Shown here piece after piece: positions 32,174 through 40,792 of a stretch of DNA of 40,868 bases. The notes under the pieces are model-generated. The model did not search any database. It was not told the DNA's origin and saw nothing but the letters and a program-made list of their open reading frames with translations. The DNA comes from Caldifarciminota bacterium SM23_42 (lineage in GTDB: Bacteria; Hydrothermota; Tepidihabitantia; SM23-42): positions 1 to 40,868 of the forward strand of contig LJUJ01000018.1 of assembly GCA_001303785.1 (NCBI GenBank), read 5' to 3'. Position numbers and translations under genes: made by a program. Position 1 is the first letter of the stretch. Each line of letters starts with the position of its first letter.

Positions 32174-33913
32174 TTATCTAAATTCCAGTATCCCAAAGTA
32201 CTGCGGCGCGTGTGCAAACGGGATTGACCAGTAGCCGGCGTCACCGAGGCGTGGTTGCAGCCGTCGCATATTGAATCCCCATTTGTCTTCGCTGAACGGT
32301 GTGAGTTCTTGCTTGGCAATCTTTAATTCCAGAGTCCAGGCATTATCCTCGCGGCCAGATGCCACTTCCCATGTGCCGTTCCACGATACATCCCTGTCGA
32401 GCACACCATCTATCAGGCTGCACTTGCGGTCGAAAACCGCCCCGTTGCAGTTGATGATCGCTTGGTAGTAAGTCTGATGGTCAAAATTAGTGTCGAAGAA
32501 TAACCAGACATTATCGTCGTAATATGTTGTGCCGTCATGTTCAAAGATGTCTGCACGGAGTCCGGAAAAATCACTTTCAAAACAACGCGCTGCAAAGTAG
32601 AGATTGTCATTGTCGTGCGCGAAATATATTTCGGTTTTTTCAACAGATGCTACGGTACTGGCATTGTAATTTGAAAATTGTGCAATTGGCACTATCGCCT
32701 GCCAGACATAGTCATCAAGCTTGCCGTCGATGACGGGCGCAGATTCTAATCGGTCAACAAACTTGTGCCGTTTCAGCGAAAGAATGTTATACAATGTGCA
32801 GACCTTCCCGTAGGTGAATGGATAGGCAAGCGTGAAGGATGGTATCGGAAAAAGATCGGAGCCGTCATGAACAGTCACGTCAAACTGGTATTCTTTGCTC
32901 TCTTCAGATGCGATAGCAAGCGGCATTTCGACCGGCGTTATCGTGTAGCGTCTAGGGTCAACCTGCCATTGAATAGGGTCTTTTAAAGAATCGGGGCCGA
33001 TGTTTTCGACCGTAACCGCGACCGATTGAGTCACATTCTTTGCATCGTCATCAACGACGCAGTCGTCTATAGTAATGGCTTCTTCATCCAGTTGTCTGAT
33101 TATTCTAATGTCCTCGAGGGTGACAACGTTGCGTACCAACGCGCTTTCTTTCTTGAGTACAGCAATGTTTCTTTCTTGACCCCTGACCGAGACCTTTAGG
33201 TAATGATAGAAATGGCCGCGTGCCGGATCATTGGTTGACATACCACCGCCCGAACTGCCGACATTGACGTATTCGATATTGTTGCGATTCAGATACGAGT
33301 ATTCATGATGATGCCCGGTGAATACCACGTCTACTCCGTATTTTTCGAATACTTGTACCAATGTATCGGTGGTATTTTCGCGCAGCGCGTAAATATAAGT
33401 TGGTATGTGATAGAAGACAAAAATATTGTCAGCCTGTTTGTTCTTTTCCAAGTCATTTTCCAACCATTCCAGTTGTTCGTGATCCATTTCTTGAGGTTGC
33501 GCCCAATAAGTCATCGTGTTATCCAGTATAATAAAGTGGCTGTTAGCGTAATCAAATGAATAGTAGCGCTTGACTCCAGTTTTTTCTTCATAAATAGCGC
33601 GATCAATTTCGTTTTGGATTTCGTGATTGCCTGCCACGTAGTAGAATTTACAGGGCAACGTCTCAATGGTCGCGATGATTGAGTCCCATTGTGCATACAT
33701 AATGGTAGTGTCAGTTTGGTAACCTTCGATCAAATCACCCACACACATGACAAAGTCAGGATCGAGGAGCTTAATCTCGTCTATTATTTCTTCAAATACC
33801 AGGTCCTGTGCACTACCGGTACGATCACCCACGACGACGAAGCGAAAACCGTCGTCGGTTTTTGCAGAAAGAAAAAGTATCAGGACAAGCGTTACAAAAA
33901 CGGTCTTTTTCAT
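32174..33913 (-). CDS. Exported metallophosphoesterase with C-terminal CBM9-like domain
   Basis: Encodes 579 aa. ATG 33913 follows AAAGGAGG, and the signal peptide covers residues 1-18. The calcineurin-like phosphoesterase domain (about 22-265) has GDRTG (Asp30), CVGDLIEG (Asp60), AGNHE (Asn96-His97), FYHIPTY and FTGHHHEYSYL, that is, the metal-ligand set of the family; the usual His of the first motif is Arg/Thr here. A middle Ig-like section (about 270-385) is followed by a CBM9-like domain (about 390-579, RLESAPVIDGKLDDYVWQ and YDDNVWLFFDTN), a fold that binds carbohydrates in other proteins. Substrate unknown; an extracellular phosphomonoesterase or phosphodiesterase role is inferred. Confidence 0.85.
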   Translation of the reverse strand: MKKTVFVTLVLILFLSAKTDDGFRFVVVGDRTGSAQDLVFEEIIDEIKLLDPDFVMCVGDLIEGYQTDTTIMYAQWDSIIATIETLPCKFYYVAGNHEIQNEIDRAIYEEKTGVKRYYSFDYANSHFIILDNTMTYWAQPQEMDHEQLEWLENDLEKNKQADNIFVFYHIPTYIYALRENTTDTLVQVFEKYGVDVVFTGHHHEYSYLNRNNIEYVNVGSSGGGMSTNDPARGHFYHYLKVSVRGQERNIAVLKKESALVRNVVTLEDIRIIRQLDEEAITIDDCVVDDDAKNVTQSVAVTVENIGPDSLKDPIQWQVDPRRYTITPVEMPLAIASEESKEYQFDVTVHDGSDLFPIPSFTLAYPFTYGKVCTLYNILSLKRHKFVDRLESAPVIDGKLDDYVWQAIVPIAQFSNYNASTVASVEKTEIYFAHDNDNLYFAARCFESDFSGLRADIFEHDGTTYYDDNVWLFFDTNFDHQTYYQAIINCNGAVFDRKCSLIDGVLDRDVSWNGTWEVASGREDNAWTLELKIAKQELTPFSEDKWGFNMRRLQPRLGDAGYWSIPFAHAPQYFGILEFR

Positions 33914-33929
33914 GCTACCTCCTTTTGTG

Positions 33930-33957
33930 ATCTTACTGATAATGACAGAGAAATCAA
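33930..33957 (-). promoter_or_regulatory. Putative promoter of the phosphoesterase gene
   Basis: TTGATT (33957-33952), a 16-nt spacer and TAAGAT (33935-33930). Confidence 0.5.
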
Positions 33958-33967
33958 GAGGTATCCT

Positions 33968-34003
33968 ATTTCGGTATTTAGCTAATTAACGTAATACCGA
34001 AAT
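33968..34003. repeat. 10-bp perfect inverted repeat between the ABC operon and the phosphoesterase promoter
   Basis: ATTTCGGTAT (33968-33977) and ATACCGAAAT (33994-34003) flank 16 AT-rich bases. It lies 11 bp upstream of the phosphoesterase -35 box, so it could be an operator or a terminator hairpin for the ABC operon; there is no T run on the minus-strand side. Confidence 0.5.
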
Positions 34004-34133
34004 TATTCCCCGTAGGTCTCAACCGTATCGGGGTGGCACTTCCGGACTTCTCGACAAAATTAGTGCGCTACTGCGAGTGGGGCGTTTCTTCGAGTGCAGT
34101 GATAGTGCGAACGTAGTGATCCTGCGGCTTGGT

Positions 34134-35855
34134 CTAGTCTTTCATGAATTCTTCTTCCATGAGTTGATGCTGGTAGAGTTTCCAGTATAATTCTTGCTTC
34201 TTGAGCAGGTCTTCGTGGATGCCCTGTTCGATGATCTTTCCTTTATCCAGAACATAGATGTAGTCACAGATGGAGAGAACCGATAGCCGGTGCGAGATGA
34301 TAATCATTGTCGTGTCCGGTGTTTGAGATAGTTGACCAATCAGCTCCTTCTCGGTGTCCGCATCGAGATTCGATGTTGCATCATCGAGCACGAGTATTTT
34401 GGGTTTACCAAGGATCGCACGGGCAATCGCCACGCGTTGTTTCTCACCACCGGAAATTCTCAAACCGCGTTCGCCAATGAGCTCATCCCATCCCTTGGGC
34501 GCACCCCGGACAAATCCCTCGAGCTGAGCCAGCTTAATTGCGTTGTTAACCAGCGGAGTATCCACCCTCCTGCCAAAGGTGATATTGTTATAGATAGTTT
34601 CCGAAAAGAGCGAAGGTTCCTGGGGTATATAGCCAAACAGAGAACGTACCTGCGAAAGCTGGATGTCTTTCACGTCTGCATCATTGAGTTTTACTCTCCC
34701 TTCGGTCGGATCGGCGATTCTCATTAATACTTGGAGCAGCGTTGTCTTGCCTGAGCCCACGGTTCCTGCCAGGCCAATCTTTTGGCCGGGTTCAAATTTT
34801 ATGTTGATACCATTGAGAATGAGCGGACCGTTTTTTGTGTACTTGAATGATACATTCTCCAGTGCGATCCCCTTGTGCTTCGTTTCTTTTAAGTCACCAT
34901 CATCCACCACGTCGGTTGGGTGATTCTTGATTTCCTCGAGGCGCTCGTTTTGTACCTGGGCGCGTTTTTTTGAAACAAAGAAATTGCCGATGCGAAGCAT
35001 CGGATCTAACAGGATTATTATATAGGCGTTGAATGCTACAAATTCACCGATTGTCAGACTGCCCCTGATTATGAATAGTCCGCCGAAGAGAAGCACGAGT
35101 ATAACACCTATTTCCTCAATAGCTGTGAATAGATTGTGTACCAATGCTTCAATTCTTATGACCCTGATCGATGCGGCTACCCGCTCCTTCAGAATATCCA
35201 GGAAGCGTTGGTCGGTTTTGTCTTCGATGGTATAAGATTTTACTAGCTTCACACCCGCGAAACTCGATTGCAAGTGATTGTTTGCCTTTGATATCGATTC
35301 GCGCCATGCGTAGTAATACTTGTACATGACCGGGCTTAGCTTTAACCAGCCGACCGAGGCGATGCTTATGGGCAGTGCCGAAATGAGCGTCAGTAATGGA
35401 TTGATTCTTATGAGAAAAAAGAGGGCGATTACTAAGGTGAAGATGCCTTCGATGGGGCGGAATATTCCCGAGCAGGAGAACCAACCAAGCTCATTGAGAT
35501 CATGGTCTACACGCTGCAGTATATCACCGGCCGGGAAGCGACTGAGAAAAGAATGCCCTTTACGCAGCAGCTTAGATAGGATATTTGTACGTTCATCGAG
35601 AAGGAAAATCTCGTTGGTTCGTCCTCGAGTGAACGGTAATAAGGAATTGAATACTGCGCGCAAGAGTCCGATTCCACCAATAATCAATATGTACCTTAAC
35701 AAATCCTGGCGGGCAAACCCGGCTCTAATACCGTCTATGACGTCCTTTAGAATGTATGGGAAGATCAGTGAGACAATCGTATTGATGAACGAGAAGGCAA
35801 TGAGAAAACTCAGCCATAATTTGTGTCGTTTCCAGAAATATACTACTGATCTCAT
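34134..35855 (-). CDS. ABC exporter half-transporter, subunit with degenerate catalytic site
   Basis: Encodes 573 aa. Residues 1 to about 320 carry the six transmembrane helices of a type IV (MsbA/Sav1866-like) exporter; about 335-565 are the nucleotide-binding domain. Walker A is GTVGSGKTTLL and the signature is ISGGEKQRVAIARAI. Walker B ends LVLDDATSNLDADTE, with Asp where the catalytic Glu is normally found, and the switch His is present (IISHRLS). The start shares one base with the upstream partner's stop (TAATG), so the two are coupled. The pair fits asymmetric heterodimeric exporters (TM287/288, BmrCD type). Substrate unknown. Confidence 0.9.
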   Translation of the reverse strand: MRSVVYFWKRHKLWLSFLIAFSFINTIVSLIFPYILKDVIDGIRAGFARQDLLRYILIIGGIGLLRAVFNSLLPFTRGRTNEIFLLDERTNILSKLLRKGHSFLSRFPAGDILQRVDHDLNELGWFSCSGIFRPIEGIFTLVIALFFLIRINPLLTLISALPISIASVGWLKLSPVMYKYYYAWRESISKANNHLQSSFAGVKLVKSYTIEDKTDQRFLDILKERVAASIRVIRIEALVHNLFTAIEEIGVILVLLFGGLFIIRGSLTIGEFVAFNAYIIILLDPMLRIGNFFVSKKRAQVQNERLEEIKNHPTDVVDDGDLKETKHKGIALENVSFKYTKNGPLILNGINIKFEPGQKIGLAGTVGSGKTTLLQVLMRIADPTEGRVKLNDADVKDIQLSQVRSLFGYIPQEPSLFSETIYNNITFGRRVDTPLVNNAIKLAQLEGFVRGAPKGWDELIGERGLRISGGEKQRVAIARAILGKPKILVLDDATSNLDADTEKELIGQLSQTPDTTMIIISHRLSVLSICDYIYVLDKGKIIEQGIHEDLLKKQELYWKLYQHQLMEEEFMKD

Positions 35856-37639
35856 TATACCCCGCTCAAATATTGAAGTCGGTACATCTTATAGTAATGA
35901 CCTTTGTGTTGGATCAGATCATTGTGTTTTCCTTCTTCCACGAGTTTCCCTTTGTGTACGACCAGAATACGGTCGGCCAGGCGTGTTGTGGTGAGACGGT
36001 GCGCAATGATGATTGCGGTACGTCCTTTCAGTAATTCTTTCATTCCTTGCTGGACTAACCGTTCGCTCTGGGGATCGACTGACGATGTCGCTTCATCGAG
36101 AATGAGTATTTCAGGATCAAAGACCAATGCCCGGGTATATGATATGAGTTGCCTTTCGCCAAAAGATAGATTGATGCCCTGTTCAATAATGTTTGTATCG
36201 TAGCCATCCGGGAGATTTAGAATTCGTTGATGTATTTGTGCGCGTTTTGCAGCATCATGGATTCTTTCATCGGGTATCGTCGCATTGAATAGTCTCAAGT
36301 TATCAGTAATTGAACCTGGGAATAAGATGACGTCCTGTGGCACAAATCCGATTCTTGAACGCAAAGAATGACGCTCTATGTGAGTCAGCGATGTGCCGTC
36401 AATAATGATGTCTCCATCTTGAGGCGAATAATATTTCAACAAAAGAGAAATGATCGATGTCTTACCGCCGCCGGTCTCGCCGACGAGCGCTATTCGCTCG
36501 CCTTTTTCTATCTGGAAATTTAGATTCTTGAGTACCCAGTTCTTATCTTCGTAAAAGAAACTTAGGTTTCTGAATTCAATAACATTTTCGAATTCGCTTA
36601 AGACGTGCTTTTCATCCTTCCGGAATTCTTCTTCAGTTGACAGAATCTGGAATGCCCTTTCCGCGGCGGCAAAAGCTCGTTCGATAACGTTTATCTGGTC
36701 AGACAAACTGCGCAGGGGTACGAAAAGGCGGGTGATATAACTTATGAACAAATAGAGGGTGCCGATCGTGATCAGTCCGCGCAGCGCCCAGAGTCCTCCG
36801 ATGCCGAGTACAAGGATAACACCCATAATTTCGCCGAGTTCCACAAAAAACCAGATGCGGTACCAGAATGATAAAGCTTTCAATTCGTAGTCGTACTTGT
36901 CTTTGCCCAATCTGTTGATTTTCGACACGAAGCGATCTTCCTGTTGGAACATCTGTACAACGTGCAGTGATTTCACCGTCTCCACGATGAAACCATTTAT
37001 TTCAGCAATTTTCTTCCTCAAATTTATGTACACCGGTCTCACATGACGCTCAAACCACCAGAAGCAGTACGAAAATATCGGCATCATGACCAGAATGAGA
37101 ACGTAAAGACGCCAGCTGACCACGATCATTACCACAGACATACCGACGAGAAGGGCGAGATTTTGGACCAGCACGACTGCGGTTGAAGAGAAGAGAAACT
37201 TTAAGGCTTCGGTATCACTCTCGACTCGTGAAATGAGCTTACCCACCGGGTTCTTGTCAAAATAGGAGACTGGGAGACGCAGTAAGTGTCTGAAGATATC
37301 TGCCTTTAAATCAGCGATTGCCCTTTCGCCAACGCTCATTATCTCGATTTGCTGGAAATATCTTACGAGAATAACCACAATCTGAATGATTATGTATATG
37401 ACGGCAAGGATTATCAGGCCCTGCATACTCTTGTTGGGAATTTCGACATCGATGGCGCGTCTGATCAAAATGGGTCCTAATAGAGTGAGGAGAGTTGAAA
37501 ATAGTAGTAAGAACGAAGCGATAATAATCGTTTTTGAATACTTCCTGAAGTACGGCAGTAGTTTCTTCAAGACACGCCAATTTCTTTTTCTTGTGCCGTC
37601 TTGCTCAACGCTATACCTATCTTCCCAATGCCAATGCAT
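35855..37639 (-). CDS. ABC exporter half-transporter, subunit with consensus catalytic site
   Basis: Encodes 594 aa. A six-helix exporter domain (about 30-340) precedes a nucleotide-binding domain (about 360-590). Walker A is GETGGGKTSII and Walker B is ILILDEATSSVDPQSE with the catalytic Glu intact; the signature is LSFGERQLISYTRAL, with Phe replacing the first Gly of LSGGQ. The altered signature matches the partner's altered Walker B: together they would form the degenerate site, while this subunit's Walker motifs and the partner's ISGGE form the active one. The -10 box CATAAT ends 7 nt before ATG 37639 and there is no ribosome site, so the operon mRNA should be leaderless. Confidence 0.9.
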   Translation of the reverse strand: MHWHWEDRYSVEQDGTRKRNWRVLKKLLPYFRKYSKTIIIASFLLLFSTLLTLLGPILIRRAIDVEIPNKSMQGLIILAVIYIIIQIVVILVRYFQQIEIMSVGERAIADLKADIFRHLLRLPVSYFDKNPVGKLISRVESDTEALKFLFSSTAVVLVQNLALLVGMSVVMIVVSWRLYVLILVMMPIFSYCFWWFERHVRPVYINLRKKIAEINGFIVETVKSLHVVQMFQQEDRFVSKINRLGKDKYDYELKALSFWYRIWFFVELGEIMGVILVLGIGGLWALRGLITIGTLYLFISYITRLFVPLRSLSDQINVIERAFAAAERAFQILSTEEEFRKDEKHVLSEFENVIEFRNLSFFYEDKNWVLKNLNFQIEKGERIALVGETGGGKTSIISLLLKYYSPQDGDIIIDGTSLTHIERHSLRSRIGFVPQDVILFPGSITDNLRLFNATIPDERIHDAAKRAQIHQRILNLPDGYDTNIIEQGINLSFGERQLISYTRALVFDPEILILDEATSSVDPQSERLVQQGMKELLKGRTAIIIAHRLTTTRLADRILVVHKGKLVEEGKHNDLIQHKGHYYKMYRLQYLSGV

Positions 37640-37646
37640 GGTTCAT

Positions 37647-37674
37647 ATTATGTACACATGACACTCGAAGTCAA
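37647..37674 (-). promoter_or_regulatory. Promoter for a leaderless ABC-operon transcript
   Basis: TTGACT (37674-37669), a 16-nt spacer and CATAAT (37652-37647), then 7 nt to ATG 37639. Confidence 0.65.
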
Positions 37675-37706
37675 ATGTTTTCCCCGTACGCTATAACGAA
37701 GCAATG

Positions 37707-37828
37707 TGCACTGATCCTCTGATATCCTGACATGCTTCCCCTATTAAAGCATACCAGTGACCATCTTTGTAATCTATCCATTATCATTGTAATCGATGGA
37801 TGCGCAGCATCCAATGACATAATGACTG
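37707..37828. repeat. Composite dispersed repeat block, including GATGGATGC copy 3
   Basis: CACTGATCCTCTGATATCCT (37709) resembles the block at 5697-5731. Positions 37795-37828 (GATGGATGCGCAGCATCCAA then TGACATAATGACTG) are the cleanest copy of the GATGGATGC family, with a 6-bp GGATGC/GCATCC hairpin. The block ends one base before the DUF2330 start codon. Confidence 0.65.
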
Positions 37829-37829
37829 A

Positions 37830-38657
37830 ATGACTAAGTCGTATGGTATGATTCCGATAAACCCCAATGCGAGGATTTTTGAGCCAAACCAACGCGCGAT
37901 GATTGCTTGGAATGGTCGTGAGGAGATATTGCTGCTGAGCACTGATTTACACGCCTCGGATTCAACCATGCTGTTAGAGGTGCTTCCATTGATGTCAGAA
38001 CCGGAAGTGAAAAAGGGTGATCTAGCGACATTTCGCAAGGCAACTGATCTAATCAACAGAAAGCTCTATCATGCTGCGAGTGCAAAGGGGCGTCAGATGT
38101 CAGAGGGGATCGTCGTGCCATCGGGAGAGGTAACCTTTCATGAGAAAATAGGTGCTCACGATATATCGGTAACGCACTTGCTCGACGCTCAAGGTTTTGT
38201 TAAATGGGTTATGGATTATCTTAAGACATTAGAAATTGAGGGAAATATCATCTCTGAAGAAATGCGGGAATTAATTGAGGATTATATCGGTGAAGGTTTT
38301 GAGTGGTTTGTGTTTGATGTCGTAACCCTGGGGACTGAAACCGTCACCAATGAGCCGATTCAATATCGATTCAAGACCGAACACCTTTTTTACCCACTTA
38401 AGATTACGAGCACGGCTGAGGGTGCAACGTCAATCGAGCTTTTAATTCTCACGCCACGACTCTTGAATAGATTTCCGTCACTGCCGATTAGCCGTATCAG
38501 ATTGAAACACGACCCCATTAATATCAGCCAGGATGAATTGGCAGAGTTGAATGAAGAGATGTACAAACTGCTCAAGGGTAATGACAGGATGAAACTGCGC
38601 ATTTGGGAAATCAAGGGTGAACTGAAAGCCTTCGACGCCGACCTTCTCGCACGGTGA
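37830..38657 (+). CDS. DUF2330 protein lacking a signal peptide (possibly truncated)
   Basis: Encodes 275 aa. The N-terminal part (YGMIPINPNARIFEPNQRAM, then AWNGREEILLLSTDL and LEVLPLMSEPEVKKGD) is the DUF2330 signature, a family that is normally exported and starts with a signal peptide. Here the frame starts with MTKS directly before the domain. The codon just before ATG is an in-frame TGA, and the repeat block ending at 37828 lies immediately upstream. No Shine-Dalgarno site or convincing promoter is seen. The rest looks intact to the C-terminus. Either the protein has moved to the cytoplasm or the gene has lost its 5' end through repeat-associated rearrangement and is now decaying. Function unknown. 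Confidence 0.7.
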   Translation: MTKSYGMIPINPNARIFEPNQRAMIAWNGREEILLLSTDLHASDSTMLLEVLPLMSEPEVKKGDLATFRKATDLINRKLYHAASAKGRQMSEGIVVPSGEVTFHEKIGAHDISVTHLLDAQGFVKWVMDYLKTLEIEGNIISEEMRELIEDYIGEGFEWFVFDVVTLGTETVTNEPIQYRFKTEHLFYPLKITSTAEGATSIELLILTPRLLNRFPSLPISRIRLKHDPINISQDELAELNEEMYKLLKGNDRMKLRIWEIKGELKAFDADLLAR

Positions 38658-38804
38658 CATCGTCTATAGCATCGCTTTTATTGACCGTGTTTCAGCTCTT
38701 CAAGTTTCCTAGGTCGGAGATTTGCTATGGAAATGCTTTAATGCGAGTGGAAAGCCGAAAGTGGTTTATTATAATCCACTGCTGTTTCAAATGAAAGAGG
38801 AAGC

Positions 38805-38853
38805 CCTACCTACAATTCCTCCCCCCTTGAGGGGGAGGATATCAGGAGGGGTG
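38805..38853 (+). repeat. Left inverted end of the DUF559 cassette (hairpin repeat)
   Basis: CTACCTACAATTCCTCCCCC and onward. Internal 9-bp hairpin: TCCTCCCCC (38817-38825) with GGGGGAGGA (38831-38839). The reverse complement of 39208-39265 aligns with it along its length. Confidence 0.65.
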
Positions 38854-38900
38854 TATTAAGTGGGTAGGAGTGAAAAATAAAGCTGGCACCAAAGAATAGA

Positions 38901-39269
38901 ATGTTAGTAAGAGAGTTGAGAAGAAATATGACCGAGGCTGAGAAAAGGATATGGTATAGGATAAGGAATAAACAATTGGGGGCGAAATTCAGAAGGCAGC
39001 AGCCGGTAGGGAAGTATGTCGTTGATTCTATCTGTTTTGAGAAGAAGCTAATTATTGAAGTCGATGGTGGTGAGCATTTTGAAAGTGACAGAGATGAAAT
39101 AAGGGATGAATGGGTTCAAAATCAGGGGTATAAGGTATTGAGGTTTTGGAATAATGATGTACTGAAGAACCCTGATGGTGTGATACACATGCTAATTGAA
39201 GAAATTACACCCTCTCCATTGTCCCCTCCCTTCAAGGGAGGGGATGTTATAGTGGATGGAGGTAGTTAG
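38901..39269 (+). CDS. DUF559 (Vsr-like, PD-(D/E)XK) endonuclease-domain protein
   Basis: Encodes 122 aa. The N-terminus RELRRNMTEAEKRIWYRIRN, the core GAKFRRQQPVGKYVVDSICF, then KKLIIEVDGGEH with the catalytic Asp/Glu and GYKVLRFWNNDV make the standard DUF559 pattern, related to very-short-patch-repair and restriction nucleases. It is a small stand-alone domain. The last 18-20 residues (from TPSPLSPPF) are encoded by the right inverted hairpin repeat, so the stop codon is supplied by the repeat. The flanking inverted ends suggest that gene and repeats move as one cassette. No methylase or other restriction partner is near. Confidence 0.85.
   Translation: MLVRELRRNMTEAEKRIWYRIRNKQLGAKFRRQQPVGKYVVDSICFEKKLIIEVDGGEHFESDRDEIRDEWVQNQGYKVLRFWNNDVLKNPDGVIHMLIEEITPSPLSPPFKGGDVIVDGGS
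39208..39265 (-). repeat. Right inverted end of the DUF559 cassette (hairpin repeat)
   Basis: Internal hairpin TCCCCTCCC (39222-39230) with GGGAGGGGA (39236-39244). Its reverse complement begins CTACCTCCA and ends GAGGGTG, matching the outer and inner borders of the left copy. Confidence 0.65.
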
Positions 39270-39289
39270 AAAAATGGAGTCTTCGCACA

Positions 39290-39317
39290 TTCACAAAAAT
39301 AATGGGTTTCGTAATTT
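39290..39317 (+). promoter_or_regulatory. Weak candidate promoter of the deoxyhypusine-synthase-like gene
   Basis: TTCACA (39290-39295), a 16-nt spacer and TAATTT (39312-39317). Spacing is right, but the -10 is poor. Confidence 0.3.
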
Positions 39318-39350
39318 CCGAACACATGAGTCGTGCGTAAGGAGGTGCAG

Positions 39351-40520
39351 ATGAAAAAGAAGAGGAAGATGAAAAAATACAAGAAATATGATATTTTACC
39401 TAAGTGGCTTAAAGGTAAGAAGTTTCCAAACATGCATAAGTATCTTTCTGGACCAAGAATATACCCAGATCCGATTACGGGTCGCGAAAGATTGACGACA
39501 ATGATCGAGAAAACATTTCTTGCCTACAATGCAGCGAGAATTAGAGAAGCGTGCCGTTTGTTTGTCGAAAAAATGCTTAAACGAGATGTGTATGTTGGCA
39601 TTAGTCTTGCCGGGGCACTGACGCCGGCTGGTTTGGGTAAATCTGCAATTGTCCCATTGATTAATGCTGGTTTTATTGATTGGGTCGTCTCGACGGGCGC
39701 CAATTTGTATCATGATTTGCATTTTGCATTTGATTTGGAATTGCATATCGGCTCACATCATGTGGATGACGCTGCATTGCGCGACAATGGGGTTGTGCGT
39801 ATCTATGACATTCTGATGAGCTACACGGATTGTCTGCTTGAGACCGATCGGCTCTTGCGTGAAATTTTAAGCAAGCAGGAATTTCAGAGGGTTATGGGCA
39901 CTGCCGAATTTCATTACTTGCTTGGCGAACATCTGGCAAAAGAGGAAGAGAAGAGGGGACTAAAAGGCGTTTCTGTGTTGGCGGCTGCATACCGCGCAGG
40001 AGTTCCAATCTACACCAGTTCCCCTGGCGATTCAGGATTAGGTATGCACATCGCCGAGAATTCCTTGCGTGACTTTGGCACGCGCTTGGTTCCTTCAATT
40101 GATGTTAATGAAACGGCCGCGATTGTATATGCGGCTAAGAAATCGGGCGGCAAGTCTGCCGTTGTGCTTATCGGCGGTGGAAGTCCAAAGAATTTTCTTT
40201 TGCAGACCGAGCCTCACATTCAGGAAATATTACACATTCCAGATGTCGGGCATGATTATTTTTTGCAGGTCACTGATGCTCGACCAGACACGGGTGGTCT
40301 GTCAGGCGCAACGCCGCATGAAGCAGTATCTTGGGGTAAGGTAGACCCGGATCGTTTACCTGATGCGATTGTCTGTTACATAGACGCTACTGTCGCTTTG
40401 CCGTTGTTGACGTATTACGCCTTGGCGAAGCGCAAGAAGCGTCCTTTCAGAAATCTCTACGCGAAACGGGGAAAACTTGTGAAGAATCTGGTTGATAGGT
40501 ATTGGAAAGAAAACGAATAA
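39351..40520 (+). CDS. Deoxyhypusine synthase-family protein (bacterial, homospermidine-synthase-like)
   Basis: Encodes 389 aa. ATG 39351 follows AAGGAGG by the normal distance; a GTG at 39333 overlaps that site and is rejected. Family features are [20 protein letters not shown] (NAD site), [29 protein letters not shown] and the active-site region IGGGSPKNF with Lys280, at the position of the lysine that forms the enzyme-imine intermediate, followed by [14 protein letters not shown]. Bacteria have no eIF5A, and bacterial members of this family are expected to move an aminobutyl group between polyamines (spermidine and putrescine), as homospermidine-synthase-like enzymes do. The basic N-terminus ([13 protein letters not shown]) is a lineage feature. 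No other polyamine gene is adjacent. Confidence 0.88.
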   Translation: MKKKRKMKKYKKYDILPKWLKGKKFPNMHKYLSGPRIYPDPITGRERLTTMIEKTFLAYNAARIREACRLFVEKMLKRDVYVGISLAGALTPAGLGKSAIVPLINAGFIDWVVSTGANLYHDLHFAFDLELHIGSHHVDDAALRDNGVVRIYDILMSYTDCLLETDRLLREILSKQEFQRVMGTAEFHYLLGEHLAKEEEKRGLKGVSVLAAAYRAGVPIYTSSPGDSGLGMHIAENSLRDFGTRLVPSIDVNETAAIVYAAKKSGGKSAVVLIGGGSPKNFLLQTEPHIQEILHIPDVGHDYFLQVTDARPDTGGLSGATPHEAVSWGKVDPDRLPDAIVCYIDATVALPLLTYYALAKRKKRPFRNLYAKRGKLVKNLVDRYWKENE

Positions 40521-40792
40521 CCTATTCTCACACATTCGTGCGAGAACAAATCCGAAGTTCGAATTCTTCAAACTCAAAACCCACAAACGTAATTTGTTAA
40601 TGACTTAATAACACAATGACATAATGACTTAAGGATGCCCGTTTTGGTCGACGGATTTGCGTTCCGTCAACTTATTTTATTGCATTCCGACAAGGCAGAC
40701 TGTTTTGATATTCGAATTTTGGGAATTAGCATTTGTTTAGGGTTTAGGATTTAGGGTTTCCTTCTTGGAATATAGAATTCCAAAAAGGAAAA
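40521..40792. other. Gap with repeat fragments between the DHS-like gene and tRNA-His
   Basis: Contains an imperfect hairpin just after the stop codon (TTCTCACAC / GTGCGAGAA, 40524-40546), a diverged ATGACATAATGACTT copy (around 40608-40638) and the AT-rich TTTAGGATTTAGGG words (40736-40760). No gene is seen. Confidence 0.5.
40722..40790. repeat. AT-rich TTTAGGATTTAG-family repeat, second copy
   Basis: GTTTAGGGTTTAGGATTTAG and neighbouring GGAATTAGCATTTG words resemble the tail of 32042-32158. The palindrome is not conserved here. Confidence 0.45.

Noticed and set aside
35320-35994. 224-codon plus-strand frame over the ABC genes
   Set aside because: It crosses the conserved ABC junction on the other strand and shows no domain.
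39351-40520. True deoxyhypusine synthase acting on eIF5A
   Set aside because: The rest of the window is clearly bacterial and no eIF5A is expected; a polyamine substrate is more likely.
40736-40765. Telomere-like TTTAGGG words
   Set aside because: Only a few irregular units, in AT-rich intergenic DNA of a bacterial contig that continues into a tRNA; part of a dispersed repeat family.
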